A stretch of 64,000 nucleotides of DNA from Chloranthus sessilifolius (Eukaryota; Streptophyta; Magnoliopsida; Chloranthales; Chloranthaceae). The stretch covers positions 44,570,685-44,634,684 of the forward strand of contig CM037598.1 of the NCBI GenBank assembly GCA_021018995.1, read 5' to 3'. Below, piece by piece: positions 21,480 to 33,005 of this stretch; the stretch's first letter is position 1, and the number at the start of each line of letters is the position of its first letter. The position numbers and the translations under genes are program-made. Under the pieces are notes generated by a model. The model did no database searches and was not told where the DNA came from. It saw only the letters and a list, made by a program, of their open reading frames with translations.

Positions 21480-23033
21480 GATCATTCTGGAAGAGAACAG
21501 TTGCATAATAAAACTCTGATCCTCCAAGATCTTGGTGTTCTCTTCCTTCAATTTTAGGTTCTCCTATTCCAGCTGGAGAACTTTTAGACTGAGGCAGTCG
21601 AAGCCTCTGGTCCACTCTCCTATTGACTTCTCATAGTCTTAAATTCTTGAATTGGTAGACTGCTTCCATTTTTCATCAATCCGAGGTTGAGCAGACTTTC
21701 AAGCCTTGGGAGCCTTTTCGTCTTCATCATCTTCTTCTTCATCGTCTTCTTCTTCTTCTTCTTCTTCGTCTTCTTCCTCTAATACCAAGTGAATAACATC
21801 AATGTCAATTTTATTTCTCGGCAAAGTAATGGGAGGGACCGAAGGTCCAACACCCGCTTCCGCAGGTCCCTACCTTAGTTGTAGTAGGGCTGCTATCACA
21901 TGTTGCCTCATCTCAGAGATTGTGGGTTCGAGTACCCGGACGCCCTACATGATGATAGATATTCCATATTATTTTTGACTGATAAAGAATTTAAGAAAAC
22001 GCTAACATTACTAGATGAACAGGTTCATTTGGAAGAGGTTGCACTTCTACATAAAGGCGCCGCCTTCGCTTCATTTGGAGGCGATTGCGCTTCTATATGA
22101 AAGCGGTTACACTTTTACATGGAAAAGCATTGGAAGCAACATTCCCTCTTTTAGAATATATGTTATTCTCAAAATCAGGATGTAGTACTTCAACTTACTG
22201 TCGTTCGCTTCCCATTTCAGTAGCCTTGGGAATTAGCGGGGCCCAGGACCCCTAGGCTGGGGCCCACTTGTAGTTAATCTTGTACACCCAGATCTATGAA
22301 AAATAAAATAAACCTTTGATAACTATATTAATGAGCGGCCTTCATAAGAAATAAAATAGGACATTCTAGCAGACGACATTACCTATAGGGCAAGTATGCA
22401 GTCGTAAATATTGAAAACTTGCTTTTCCTTTGCCTTCTTAGCTAGATCCCTGTTCCTATTCACTTTGTTCATGCACATTAGAAGGTGATTGTACGTGCGA
22501 TCACCCCATGGAAAGTTGTTCAAATTTGGGAGATCATCAATGAGCTTGAGGTAGGGCTCATCGATGGTGTATTTTGTGTTTGAGAAGAGGACGGTGGTGA
22601 GGTCGAACAATAGACATAATTTCATAAAGTCTTTGTTAGCATCCAGCGGGAGGCTATTGATGATAGCTAGGATGTGTCCCCTCTTTACAGTGTTAATTTC
22701 CATGAAAAACTTATCTCTTATGGTTTCTTCTTTGGGAATCTTTTTTTGGGAAGGGTAACGAGAAGGGGCGGTCATTTGAAGACTATTTATTCAGGCAAAA
22801 TTAAGGGCCCAAAATCATATATGGCTCTTCCCAAAATCCCAAACGTTTTCCTTGACCCAGAACTTGATCATCGTGTCCAGGAGGTTGTTGATGTTTTTCG
22901 CATCCTTTGCAGCTAGAAAGAATGCCCCGAAGACCGACTCCTCAAACAGTTTTTTCCTCTATACAGATGCCTCATCATAAATGACCTGACACTTTCCAAT
23001 AGTGCACTTAGCTATTGGAGACTTGAGAACCAT
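21480..23033 (-). pseudogene. DUF1985-like transposon gene, decayed
   Basis: On the minus strand an ATG at 23033 starts MVLKSPIAKCTIGKCQVIYD. After one stop it continues SVFGAFFLAAKDAKN. The frame 22775-22383 has the stretch KLCLLFDLTTVLFSN, then LIDDLPNLNNFPWGDRTYNH. The spacing and the PWG motif are characteristic of DUF1985, a domain found in plant Mutator-like and Ulp1-linked transposon proteins. TATAG/GTAATG at about 22381 looks like a splice donor. Further down come an Asp/Glu-rich GAA-repeat exon (about 21783-21724) and a coiled-coil-like piece (LKLKEENTKILEDQ, about 21560-21500). Two or more stops make it a pseudogene. Confidence 0.6.
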
Positions 23034-23510
23034 CTTTAAAATATGTTAAACTGAAAAGGGACAAGTTTAAAGAAGAACATAGTAAGATCTGGAGTAGCGA
23101 CCCTTCCATGATGAGGCGCTAGCGCGTCTTCATAGGAACGGTGAGGCTTCTATTTAGAATTTTTTAAAGCGGAATGAAAATAGAAGGAAACTTATCTTGT
23201 TCTTAGATGCAGGGAAAGGGTTTTTCTGCTTTGATGCTTCTTACTGCACTCTGAGAAGATGAAAATTGGGAGGGCAGAGGTGAAAGGTAATTTGTGAATT
23301 TGTAGTTCACAATATTGCTGCCTTAAACAATATTTTCAAATCGAAGTGATAGCCATTGCAAAGCACGATGTCACACGCCGTAATCCCATATTGTCGTCCC
23401 AATCCTCATTTAATATTCTGACAATGGTAATAAATGACAACAGGCTAGGCATCGCTAAGGAAATATGGCGCTACGTGTTATATACAGGGCACTACCCTTC
23501 TTGACAAAGA
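23034..23510. other. Upstream region of the DUF1985-like gene
   Basis: Non-coding. It holds GAGGCGCTAGCGCGTC (about 23111) and related words. No promoter can be placed with confidence. Confidence 0.4.
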
Positions 23511-23598
23511 GCTAACGCTTCATAATAGTCACGCTAATGCTTCATAATAGTCACACTAACACTTCATAATAGTCACACTAACACTTCTAAATAGAGCG
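23511..23598. repeat. 22-bp tandem repeat carrying a GCTAACGCTTC word
   Basis: Four units of 22 bp, GCTAACGCTTCATAATAGTC plus AC and variants, at 23511, 23533, 23555 and 23577. The last unit is diverged. The core belongs to the same GAAGCGCTAGCGCTTC word family seen across 21180-23790. Confidence 0.75.
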
Positions 23599-23798
23599 AT
23601 AGCGCTTCATCATAAACACGCTATCTCCCATATACGAAGCAAAATTAGTGATGCAAAATGAAGTGCTACGATACATGATAGAAGCGCTAATGATGGCTAT
23701 ATCATTCTCAATGTTTTGAAAATGATGCTGAATTTAAAAATGATTAAATTTGGGTATTACAGGTCTTTTGAAAGTGCTAATGATGACCATGTCAAGGA
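23599..23798. other. Word-rich flank of element D
   Basis: Contains GAGCGATAGCGCTTCATC just before it, then GAAGTGCTACGATACATGAT, GAAGCGCTAATGATGG and GAAAGTGCTAATGATG. It ends at the CGGAT target site of D. Confidence 0.5.
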
Positions 23799-23803
23799 CG
23801 GAT

Positions 23804-25288
23804 TGGTCGATCATGTTATGTATATTAAAATTATGTTAAACTCAAGTCTTAACCTATTGCAAGCGCACAATGGAAATTATAGTACTAGCATAGGATCGTT
23901 CCCACAAGGGAGTTTATTTATCTAATTACTTCTTATTTATATGTTCAATTTAAATCCTTATTTTAAAAACATTTAGTTCTCTTTAAGATCTAATCTACTT
24001 GATAAATATGAATAAAAGAATAGTTTCTAATCTATAGTGCATAAAATAAATCTAAATCCTCCTTCAGATTGAGGTCGCCAATCCCAATCTTCAGCTAACG
24101 GATATTTATGAATTTAAATAGTATTGTTATACCATATCTCTAGTTTCTTAGCATTGGTCGTCAATCAAGTCTAAGATCCTACCAATACAGATTTAATCTA
24201 ATCAACAACTTCCTAAAATCTAGGCGTCAATCAAACCTTAAAAAACTGAAGATGGAAAAGTATAAACCATTATATTAATCTGCAAATTCTAACCTGAGTC
24301 TTTACTTCAAATTAAAACTTGGAGATGTTTACAAAGCATGAAAGTAAAGAAAAATAAAATTTAAACTAGAAAGCAAATAAATATATCTTTCACCCCTCAG
24401 TTGTAGTCATCAATTGCTTCTGAGAAACTAGGATATCTATACTAATCTTCAACACTCAATTGCAGCCGTCAATTGCTCTTGAGAAACCTCGGATATCTAA
24501 TCTACTCTAACTATTATACACTACTTTGATCGAAAGAAAATCCAACCTCAGTTGTCTATTGATGCTGAAATTCTTCGATGCTTATTCCTACACCAAGCTC
24601 TCTTATTTATAGATCATAAGGAGTCAGTTTATAAAGACTTTTAATTCTAATAAAAGAAACTACTAAAAACAAAAGATTCCTAATATAACTCTAATTCCTA
24701 ATTTTATCTTTTCCTTGCTTAGACGGTAGATGTGTTTTTGGATTGTTCTCTTTTATTTCAGCAACCGAGATTTCCTAAAGCTTATCTTAATCAATCTTCT
24801 CAGATCCGTGATTCATCAGACTTCGAATTTTATATATCTTCTAATTATGTTCATGGCTGTGTAATATGCATGTGATGAGCAGCACCAACAGTAGCAACAG
24901 TAGGAAAACTTCTTTTCTAGGAAATCGTAAATCACAATTTCTCATTTTCTTCTCTTTCTTTAGAAAATCGTAAATCATAATTTTCTATCTTTCATAGCTT
25001 CCTCATAGTTGACGATTCTCTGGATTATGATTTTTCGCTTTTCTTCTTTTGTTTCTTTTACAGAATCGTAAAGTACTATTTTCTGGCTTTCAATAGGCGA
25101 GAAATCATCTTTTTCTCTCAATCATCTTTCTTATGGGCTTTTTGAGTTTATTTTGATGAATATTAACACTTTGGATCTCTTTTACTGGTTATCTCTAATA
25201 TTTGCACATCATCAAGTTCTTAGTAGTACACTATGGCCTAGCATCACTAAGTTAAGGTTGATAAAATAAGAAATTATGTGACTGATCA
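23804..25288 (-). repeat. 3' LTR of element D
   Basis: 1485 bp. On the minus strand it runs from TGATCAGTCACAT to GATCGACCA. It aligns along its length with 59549-61005. TATAAATA (minus strand) is at 24604-24611. Upstream of it in transcription order the word AAATCGTAAATC (plus-strand reading) recurs at 24922 and 24965, with variants to about 25090. Confidence 0.9.
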
Positions 25289-25301
25289 TACCCCCAAACA
25301 T
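25289..25301 (-). other. Polypurine tract of D
   Basis: Minus strand ATGTTTGGGGGTA directly precedes the 3' LTR. It matches the AGGTTTGGGGGTG tract of B and C. Confidence 0.8.
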
Positions 25302-25413
25302 AAGTTTTACTAGTCCTTAGCAAACAAGGAAACATAAAATATCTAAACTATAAATTTAAATACCACTTTTGTAGGGAGACAATTACATTTAGCAGATGCA
25401 ACAAGCCTTTAAA

Positions 25414-25451
25414 CCCCTAGGTGATCCCTAGTGGAGGAGTTGTAGTCTCCT
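25414..25451 (-). other. Twin hairpin before the 3' LTR of D
   Basis: Plus-strand arms CCCCTAGG and CCTAGTGG (one mismatch, 5-nt loop) are followed without a gap by AGGAG/CTCCT with a 7-nt loop. Order and adjacency match B and C when read on the minus strand. Confidence 0.7.
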
Positions 25452-27771
25452 GAAGGTTTTCAGTAAAGTTACCTACAAACTTCCAATATTTTTGGATTTT
25501 TCAAAATAGTTTTCAAAACTAAAAATTTAAAATATAGATTGAATAAACTAATTTCTCAGTCAATCATTATATGTTTATTTTTTTTTTAATTTTTTTAAAT
25601 CTTTTATCCTCAGCCTTCCATCATCGTAATCATCCTCTATTATAACTCAATAATTTCAATTCGGCATAGAGTGGAGTGTGTGCATATCAGTAAAAAGTTT
25701 ATTCATCATAGATTTTTTTAAATTGTAATTTTTAAAAAATATTTTCATTCAAACTCTCACTTATTGGCATACTCTAAAAAAATAGCCAAAATTTTGGGTT
25801 CTAACAATATTATAGATATATATGAAAATTTCATCGAACAATTAACTAAGAAGATAAATCTCATAGATAGGATAATCAATTTTGTTCATATAATTTATTT
25901 ATTTATTTATTCATAGTATCTATTTTATATATCTCTCTAGACTCATATTCTTGCAAATCGTAAATCACAAAGGTCTTTCCTTCAGCTTGTAATGGGGCTT
26001 TGGATTTTCAGAAGGTTTCAAAGAAAAAGGTAAAGAGGATTCAAAATTATTTATGAGAATTTAGCACTTCCTTCTCTTCTTCTATATTTTTTAGCTTCAG
26101 CAAGTATCCTTATTTTTGATAACTTCTTCCCATTTCTTTTCTAGTATAAATCTCATATTCTTTTCTAGTTGGAAGCGTTTCGCTTCTCTTTTTTTTTTCA
26201 TGAAATTGTCTTTTTACGATTTCATTTTCTTTTCCAATATTTTCATACAATTGTATTTCTTCTTACTTATACCATTTTCAGCAGATCCTTTATTTGTTAC
26301 ACATATACTCCTTTCACTCCCTCTTCTCCTCTTCTTTTACATTCTAAACTCTCAGAAATTGTAAGGGTCAAGGATAGAAAGTTTTGGATAGTACATATGG
26401 TTAAAGGTTTATAAATTTTTTGTATAAAGAAATTCGATTTTTAGGCTTCTAATATGGGTTCAAAGGATAAAATATTCTGAGATTTTGGCTTTTTATCTCA
26501 GGTTTAACAAAAGATGGCCTTTGGTCATTTTCACGATTTACTAATACGGATGCCTTATTGCTTTGATATATTTAATAAACAATTCTAAATAAATAAATCA
26601 TCATATTTGTAGAATATCTTAATTCTAAGTTCAATAATATGAGATTTGAAATAGTAGAGAAGTTCAAGGAAAATTTAGTATGAATAAAAATAGTCTCCCT
26701 TTGTCTGAATAAAAGAGGAAATAGGCTCAATAGCTCACTAGTTATATGATTTTGAAACTATAATCTAAAATATATGCTATTTAGATCAATCGTATAGTTT
26801 CAAACATTCTCCTGATGCAGTGTTCTAGAGATGCTTTACTTTGAATTATAACTATTTCTATTTTGATTTTTGAATTACTACTAGGATGGGTTGCTAAGAA
26901 TTTTGGATAATTTTTTTTTTTGTTTGTAATCTCATATAATGATTAACTTAAAAAAAACTCTAAAAAAAACTATACTAATATATTATATTTTTCAAAATTG
27001 ATATGTATATCCCCCTCAAACTTAAATAGGGCAATGCCCTCATTGTGCAAAACATGAGACATACAAAAATTATTACCATACTTTATTACTGCTAGGTTAG
27101 TTATCGGGTTTATAATCTGCAAAAAGAATAAAAACTCTTCCTCCAAACATAGTAGAAAAATACTACCGGTTCTATGAAAAAAACGTTAGATGTTAGTAAC
27201 GCTATTTGAAAATTAGTCAAAAACAGCAAAGAAAAAAAAAATTTCATATATATATGAACTAATTACAGAAACATGGAAAGAAAACTAATTACATCAAAGA
27301 AATTCTAGGAAAAATTTAGACACACACTAGACTAAAACACTGGAAGCAATGTTTGAGAGAAATCTTCGCTGAAGCTCGGTCCTCCGGCTTCTAGCCACCT
27401 TTAATCCCAATCTCTCATTCCTTCCTACCAAAAGAGTGTCCACTCCTTTGTAGGGTCACCTCCCTCAAGAGCTGCAGAACACTCCTCTCTGCCCTTCTTT
27501 ATCGTGCATCCCTAAAAAGGAGCACCTCACATTCCTTCCTTGGAAGAAATGCAATGCCATATGGGAGTGCTTCGAAGGATGAGGAAGTGAATACATCTCC
27601 AGATCACCAGTCACCTATACTGCTCCCTTATGAAAACTATGTGAAGAGAATGTAGCGCAAGCGAAGGGAGAAGATAAGCAATGGAGAGGGGTGGTGAGGG
27701 ACGGCTCAACCCACCATCATAATATGGTAGTTTGCATTCAGAGTGGGTTGTGATGGTGTAAAGGTTAGGAA
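25452..27771 (-). other. 3' non-coding region of D
   Basis: AT-rich, with T runs. Phe-rich open frames near 26116-26414 come from the T runs and have no family resemblance. AAATCGTAAATCACAA at 25955 is an exact copy of the word in D's LTR. A PPT-like tract lies at 27006-27022. Confidence 0.5.
27006..27022 (-). other. Internal PPT-like tract of D
   Basis: Minus strand AAGTTTGAGGGGGATAT, preceded by GAGGGCATTGCCCT. It corresponds to the tract after ORF3 in B (17499) and C (41796). Confidence 0.5.
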
Positions 27772-27980
27772 GTGAGGGAAAATGGGTTACTGGTATATGG
27801 TTTCAGATTTGGGTTAGGTTTAGGGTTAAGGGTAGTTTTGGTGGACAATTCAGCATCTCGAGTAGGATGCTGGTGCTTCAGATTGTCTACTTTTTGTTAT
27901 GCAACCTGTAGCTCGGCCTTGTGTAACTCGAGGATTCTATCAAGTTGCTTACTAAAATCGCTCTGATTATTCTCTTCCAT
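27772..27980 (-). pseudogene. Short coiled-coil-like ORF of D, unidentified
   Basis: Minus-strand ATG at 27980: MEENNQSDFSKQLDRILELH continues through KAELQVA to a stop, then VDNLKHQHPTRD and a Pro/Asn/Ser tail in the same frame. It lies where ORF3 is expected and resembles only the tail style (coiled coil, then low complexity) of ORF3 in C and T. It could be a relic of ORF3 or chance. I cannot assign a function. Confidence 0.25.
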
Positions 27981-28359
27981 CAAGGGGTTTTAAGTATGAA
28001 AGATGGAAGACGAAAGAGATGAGTTGGTTTATGGATGGGTATGGAATTATAGGGAAGTGGCTCTGTTTTGAACCGTCACATTAAAATAAATTTCTATGTG
28101 TAGGTTCCTAGGCAAGGGTGGTTGGGAAGTGATAGTCTTGAATGCAATGTTTGTTTATTTCCCTTATGAGTTGAATGGGTTTGAATTCCAACATAATCGA
28201 TAAGATCGGACACTGGAGTTGCCTGTTCCCTTGAATTTCCATTTGCAATTCAATAGAAGGAAAGTGAGACTTATTGATGTTTCAAATCATACTCACTATG
28301 ATTTGACTCTACATATCACCAGAAGTCATAAATCCATAGGCTTTTGGTGATTATGACCT

Positions 28360-28412
28360 AAAGAGATTTTTACGATTGACTGTACTTTTACATACCGTAA
28401 ATCGTAGAATAT
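28360..28412 (-). promoter_or_regulatory. TTACGATT words in the post-gag leader of D
   Basis: TTTTTACGATTGAC and CCGTAAATCGTAGAAT lie between the gag end and the small ORF. They share the core CGTAAATC / GATTTACG with the AAATCGTAAATC word in D's LTR U3. Confidence 0.35.
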
Positions 28413-28479
28413 TCTTTTTCTAATATTATATACATATGTTATTGATGTTTCGCTACGGGTGAGTCGGTAGCTCGACGGG

Positions 28480-28927
28480 TTCTAGAGGGGACTAATTAGA
28501 AACAGAGGGAGTTGATGTGCCTCCCACAGATATATATTCTCTAGACGTAACAAATGCATGTGAAGGTGATATGTTACTCTCTCCTCCCATAATATTTTGT
28601 TGTTCAATTTGAGTTTCCAGCCTTACGAAAGAATTCGTAGGTGATTGAGTAACTTTATCTATGTGCGGCTATGTTGCACCCAACTGTCTATTATTTGCAA
28701 CAGGGCATCCTCATTAGCGGTGTGGTATTGGGCTTCTGTGGGGCCAAAAGGAGCAGTAGGATGCTATGGAGGTACTTGAGTTGGGCTATGGTTAGGACCA
28801 CAAGTTTTACCTTGTCCAGATGTTGGGTGTGATTTTATACCCACAAGAAATTGAAATTTTCCCTTCCAAAGCTTCAACTTCGGAAGACCTTTCGTCATTG
28901 ACTTCAATTTATATAATCCTCCTTGCA
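28480..28927 (-). pseudogene. gag C-terminal remnant of D
   Basis: Minus-strand frames from 28927 read GGLYKLKSMTKGLPKLKLWK, and later SPTNSFVRLETQIEQQNIM, which resembles the post-knuckle part of Athila gag (a coiled segment before the C-terminal tail). Stops and frame changes are frequent. The N-terminal part is at 58540-59233, on the other side of element T. Confidence 0.5.
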
Positions 28928-28932
28928 TAGGG

Positions 28933-29442
28933 TGTGACAGCCCAACGTATCCCAGTCTCTGAACTAGGAAAGGTCGCGCCATCGGATCACCTGATATGAT
29001 CCTTTCATCAAGGGGTTCCTTATTTTATATCAAAGTTTTACAAAATGCGGAAGAAATGTGTTTAAACTCTGACAAATAACTAAGATGACAAAATAACTAC
29101 TAAATAGAACTAAAATATGCGATAAACAGAAGTCACGTATCTGATGTATAACTTTTCACCGATGACGGCCACCCGTCATCAAAACAGTGAAAAGAAACCT
29201 ATACATCCTAAGATCATCCCATCAGAAATCTAAAACCAACATATATCATTTATACAGATCAAAAATATCTTTTCCCTTTTTCTCTCTCTCTCTAACCCAA
29301 TGCCCCATATCCCAAGCTACAAACCTAACTACGGGAAGAACTCCTCTGGGGCATCGTCTTCCTCATAGTCGTCGTCGTCTTCCTCCTCCTCCTCTGGCAC
29401 GTATGTAGGGTCAGCCGCGTGCTCAGGGTCAGGGTCTGCAGC
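28933..29442 (-). repeat. 3' LTR of T, distal piece
   Basis: Plus-strand TGTGACAGCCCAACG to GGTCTGCAGC, aligning with 55561-56070. It is cut at 29443 by element C and resumes after the duplicated GCAGC at 45257. It contains a short TC/GTC-rich tract near 29350-29400. Confidence 0.9.
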
Positions 29443-29707
29443 TGTTGAGAACTAGAAAATACCATTTTCCACCCTTTAACCTAGGCCTTGATAGACCCTT
29501 GAGAGAACTAAATAAGTGTTTTAAGTGCTTGTGTTACAGCTAACAATAAAGACAGGCTTAACCATGAAAGCAGCCTAAAAGTGCCAAAAAGATGATAATC
29601 CATGTCGATCCAAAGGAAGAAAGAGAAGGGACAACCTCACTAGCTGTCAAAATGCCTGAACTGAAGACGTAAAGACCTGGTCTCCACCTAGAAAAGAAAT
29701 GTGGAGC

Positions 29708-29960
29708 AATTCGAACAGAAAAATGTACTACAGAGTGCTTTTCGAAAAGAATCTGAACATTTCGAAAAGAACCTGAACTCTGCGAAAAGAACTAAAAGCT
29801 CCAGGCTTAGTTTTCAAAGAGTACCTGAACTCTTCAAAAGGATGATTGACCTTTTTGAAAAGAACAGAACTCCTTGCGAACAGAACCTGAACTTTGTGAA
29901 AAGAGCTTCAGGAGTCACAGTACCTTGCGAAAAGTTCCCTAAACTATGTGAAATGGTATT
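29708..29960 (+). promoter_or_regulatory. TTTTCGAAAAG word cluster in U3 of C
   Basis: About ten forms in 250 bp, including AATTCGAACAG, TTTTCGAAAAG (29739), ATTTCGAAAAG, CTGCGAAAAG and CTTGCGAAAAG. Several are followed by AACCTGAACTC at a spacing of about 20 bp. TTTTCGAAAA is a perfect palindrome. The 3' LTR repeats the cluster at 43670-43915, and the leader before ORF3 carries it at 38557-38880. Confidence 0.6.
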
Positions 29961-30182
29961 CTGGAGATTCCTAGCTTTTGCAAGGGTAATTCAGTAATCT
30001 TTTTCACGTGTCCCAATGCATTTAAAAACCTAGGGACATTCCAAAAGATTCTAAGCACGAAGCGAAGGCATATTCCACCCCATGTGAGCACCCGAAGATG
30101 AAATCACTTGGCGGAAACTTCTAGAAGCTCTAATAGATTTTCAAATTGCATAACAGAATTGATGCTTATGTCGCCTGATTGG

Positions 30183-31762
30183 TGATGAGTAGTGAAATAT
30201 GATGATATTTCACCCCTAGATACCTATATTTAGCTATCCGATGAAGGCTATCTGATAAGAATTATTAGATTTGAAGTGTTTCAGGTAAATACAAGCTAAG
30301 TGCAGAAAACAACCCAAGAATTTTGAAAATAATGTCAAAACACTGTAACTTTGGGTCATCGAGAACTTGGTGCGACTTGCAGATCAATTTGGACATTCAA
30401 AATGGCCGAATTATGAAATTGTCAAAACACAAGTTGTAGAGCTTTCTGTCAGCTTTCCAACGGCACAAGAATCGCCTCAATCTGAGTTCGGGACAGAAAG
30501 TTATGGCCAAACTACCGAAGCAGTGTCTGATGCAAAGTTCGGCGCGAATTCACAAAAATCTGGGAGGTCGATGCATCGACCCTATTGGATCGATTAATCG
30601 ACCCTAAATTTTTGAGTTGGAAAACCTCTGCGGCTGGGAAACTTCGGCTCTATTTAAAGCGGATCAAACACTTCGGAAAAGAGGAATTAGAGATAAAAAA
30701 TTAGAGATAAAAAATTAGAGATAGGAATTAGAGAGAGGAATTAGAGGTAGATAATTAGAGAGTTAGTTTTGGCTTTTCTTTTTTTAGAGTTTTTGGAGAG
30801 AATTTTTTAAAAGATTATTATTCATTATTATTATTTTTGGTTTTAGACTCCTCTTGGCATCTTTTCAAGAGTTCTTCTTTCTCCTTCTTCTAGGGTTCCA
30901 TCTGGGTAGATTGTACCTAGGATTTGCATTGTTTTTCCTTTACGTTCATGAAAGCATAGATTGTATTTAGGAAAAGGCATTGTAAACAAAGATCTTTGGA
31001 AGAAATAAAAAGAGGAATGACTTTGAATGAACAAGGAGATCATGTACCAAAGATGAGCGGCTAAATCAGTTGATCGGGAAAGATGCGATCCCCAGATAAG
31101 TACCCATATTTATGATTAATACCATAGTCGATTTATTGTCATCATGGAATCGTTTTGCTAAAAGTTTGTGTTATTGAAAATATATTGAATGCTTGTTATG
31201 ACCGTTGATTGCGCGTATCAATGACTATAATCGCTAGATCTGGACCTGCAGACTGATCTAGGCTACGGAGCGATTTTGTTTTTACTGTTGTGATCTAAAC
31301 ATCATGAGATACGCTATGCTTCTTACATGACTCATACCGCAATGATAGGCTGAGTCATTGTTTTTAGATAGGGTATGCCGGATTGATGATCATATTTTAT
31401 TTTGAATCATTTTTTTATAGATGAATGATGGTGTGAATGATGCTTTAATGAAACTGCGGGTTTTAATGATAGAAAAGGGGTACAAATCTGGGGTAGCATA
31501 TTCCTTGATCTCATTTAATTATTATTTTAGATTCATCGGTAATTAGTTGTTTAGATTAATTAATTTATTTTTCTTGCATTTAGAAAAAGTGATAAAATTT
31601 TGGTTAAATTGAATCTGCCCCTTGGTACTTCCTTGGGGTCGTTTTTAAATCTCTAAAAGAATTAATTAAAATTCAAGATTTCCCTGTGGGTTCGACACCT
31701 TTGTTCTTGCCATACTGCAATAGATCTTGTGCACTTGCAAGGGTTACATTTAAAATCAATCA
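30183..31762 (+). mobile_element. Solo LTR E
   Basis: 1580 bp starting TGATGAGTAG and ending AATCAATCA. It is flanked by ATTGG at 30178-30182 and 31763-31767 and is absent from the 3' LTR of C, where the site reads CCTGATTGGCTGAACC. TATTTAAAG at 30651, and TTCCCTGTGGG-like U5 sequence near 31678, give it plus orientation. Upstream of the TATA box are GGTCGATGCATCGACC (30566-30581, a perfect 16-bp palindrome) and TCGATTAATCGA (30590-30601). An ATTAGAGATA repeat lies at about 30686-30760. The lineage is unclear. Confidence 0.9.
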
Positions 31763-32813
31763 ATTGGTTGAACCAGATCGAGCAATTCTGATTGGCCGGA
31801 ACAGATCTGGATCCTTGTGCTCGACTACCATTGGTTGATACAGATCTGAGCACTTCTGATTGGTCGATACGCATCTAAGCTAGACCTGGGGAAAACTATA
31901 AATAGATGAATCATTTGCCCAATTTGGGCATCCAGATTTTGAGTTTCATTCCTATTCCCCCATTTCCAAATCAGCTACTTTGTCTGAAACCCCTGTAATA
32001 ACCTAACTTTTACTTACAATCTGAGAGCTGTTTAAGCCGTGCTTTGTAATTATAATGATGAATTTGAAAAGGTTGCTGTAACCGTACATTCTCAATTGGA
32101 TTCGTGTTAAGGATTCCCTCTGATCTCCTTATTGCACGAGACTCCTTTAGATTTACTGTTTTTTATGCAATTTCCCCTGATTCATCAACCCTGTGGGAAT
32201 TAGTGTTTGTAACCTAATCTCTCACAGCATTTGTAGTGATATTTCTTATTCTAAATTAAGGGTTTAGATTAAAGACTATTGGATGGTCTGTGGCCATTGA
32301 AGTGGACAGACCATAGCCATAAGCCTAAATCAAATCCTTGAGTTAGATTTATTTCTCTTACATCTGTGCTTGTAAGCAGATGAAGATTGGATCATCTCTC
32401 ATTTGATCTGCAGTCATTCTCATTGTGTTTCAAGGACTAAATCAAAGTTAGATATTATTTCTCCATTTGTATAAGTTTACATCAAAATTCCCCCAACTCA
32501 GATCTGGATCATTTAGTTAACGTGACAAATTCAACCTCCCATCTTATGTGCTCTGTAGATAGGATAAGAGGCCAGATCTGGTAGCTCAGATCTGGAGGTT
32601 TATCTTGCATTTTAAACAAATTCCCTGTGGACGATCTTTTACTCACTTACATTTAAAACTTGCTACAATTGGCCCTGATCTTGCAGTCTAATTCACTTCT
32701 CTCTGTGCTGATATTTCTTTATTCTTTTTCCCAGATTCAGTATAACTTAGCATTTGTAAACCTGTTTTGAAAACACAAATAAATCATGCACACTCAGAAC
32801 GCCAACATGTTTT

Positions 32814-32831
32814 TGGCGCCGTTGCCAGGGA
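32814..32831 (+). other. Primer binding site of C (tRNA-Asp type)
   Basis: TGGCGCCGTTGCCAGGGA, six bases after the LTR end. It differs at one base from the usual Athila/Tat tRNA-Asp site. Confidence 0.9.
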
Positions 32832-33005
32832 ATTTGTTTTAAAATAGGTAGACCTAAGTTTTCATTTTTATTTTTACATCAGTGCTAAACTATTCTATTG
32901 TTTATATCTGTTCAGTTATTCATATCCATTTTGAAGAGGGGAATCTACTTTAAAAGGAATTCTGAAGGTTTGCTGTGCATAATCTAATTCTCTGTTCTGT
33001 GTTGT

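Larger units (their letters stand above)
29443..32807 (+). repeat. 5' LTR of element C, interrupted by E
   Basis: TGTTGAGAAC to GCCAACA. Without E (30183-31762) and its 5-bp duplication it is about 1780 bp, against 1852 bp for the 3' LTR, which has an extra segment of about 66 bp near 44390-44450. U3 words of the TTTTCGAAAA type lie at 29708-29960, TATAAATA at 31897-31904, and the 32-nt hairpin at 32283-32314. Confidence 0.95.

Noticed and set aside
23511..23598. CRISPR-like array
   Set aside because: Four head-to-tail 22-bp units without spacers, in a plant transposon context.
26116..26414. Hydrophobic Phe/Leu/Ser-rich frames that could look like a membrane protein
   Set aside because: The DNA is a run of T-rich low complexity inside the non-coding part of D, and the frames overlap each other with no conserved partner.
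32808..32831. tRNA genes at the primer binding sites
   Set aside because: Only the 18 bases complementary to a tRNA 3' end are present, with no cloverleaf or A/B boxes.
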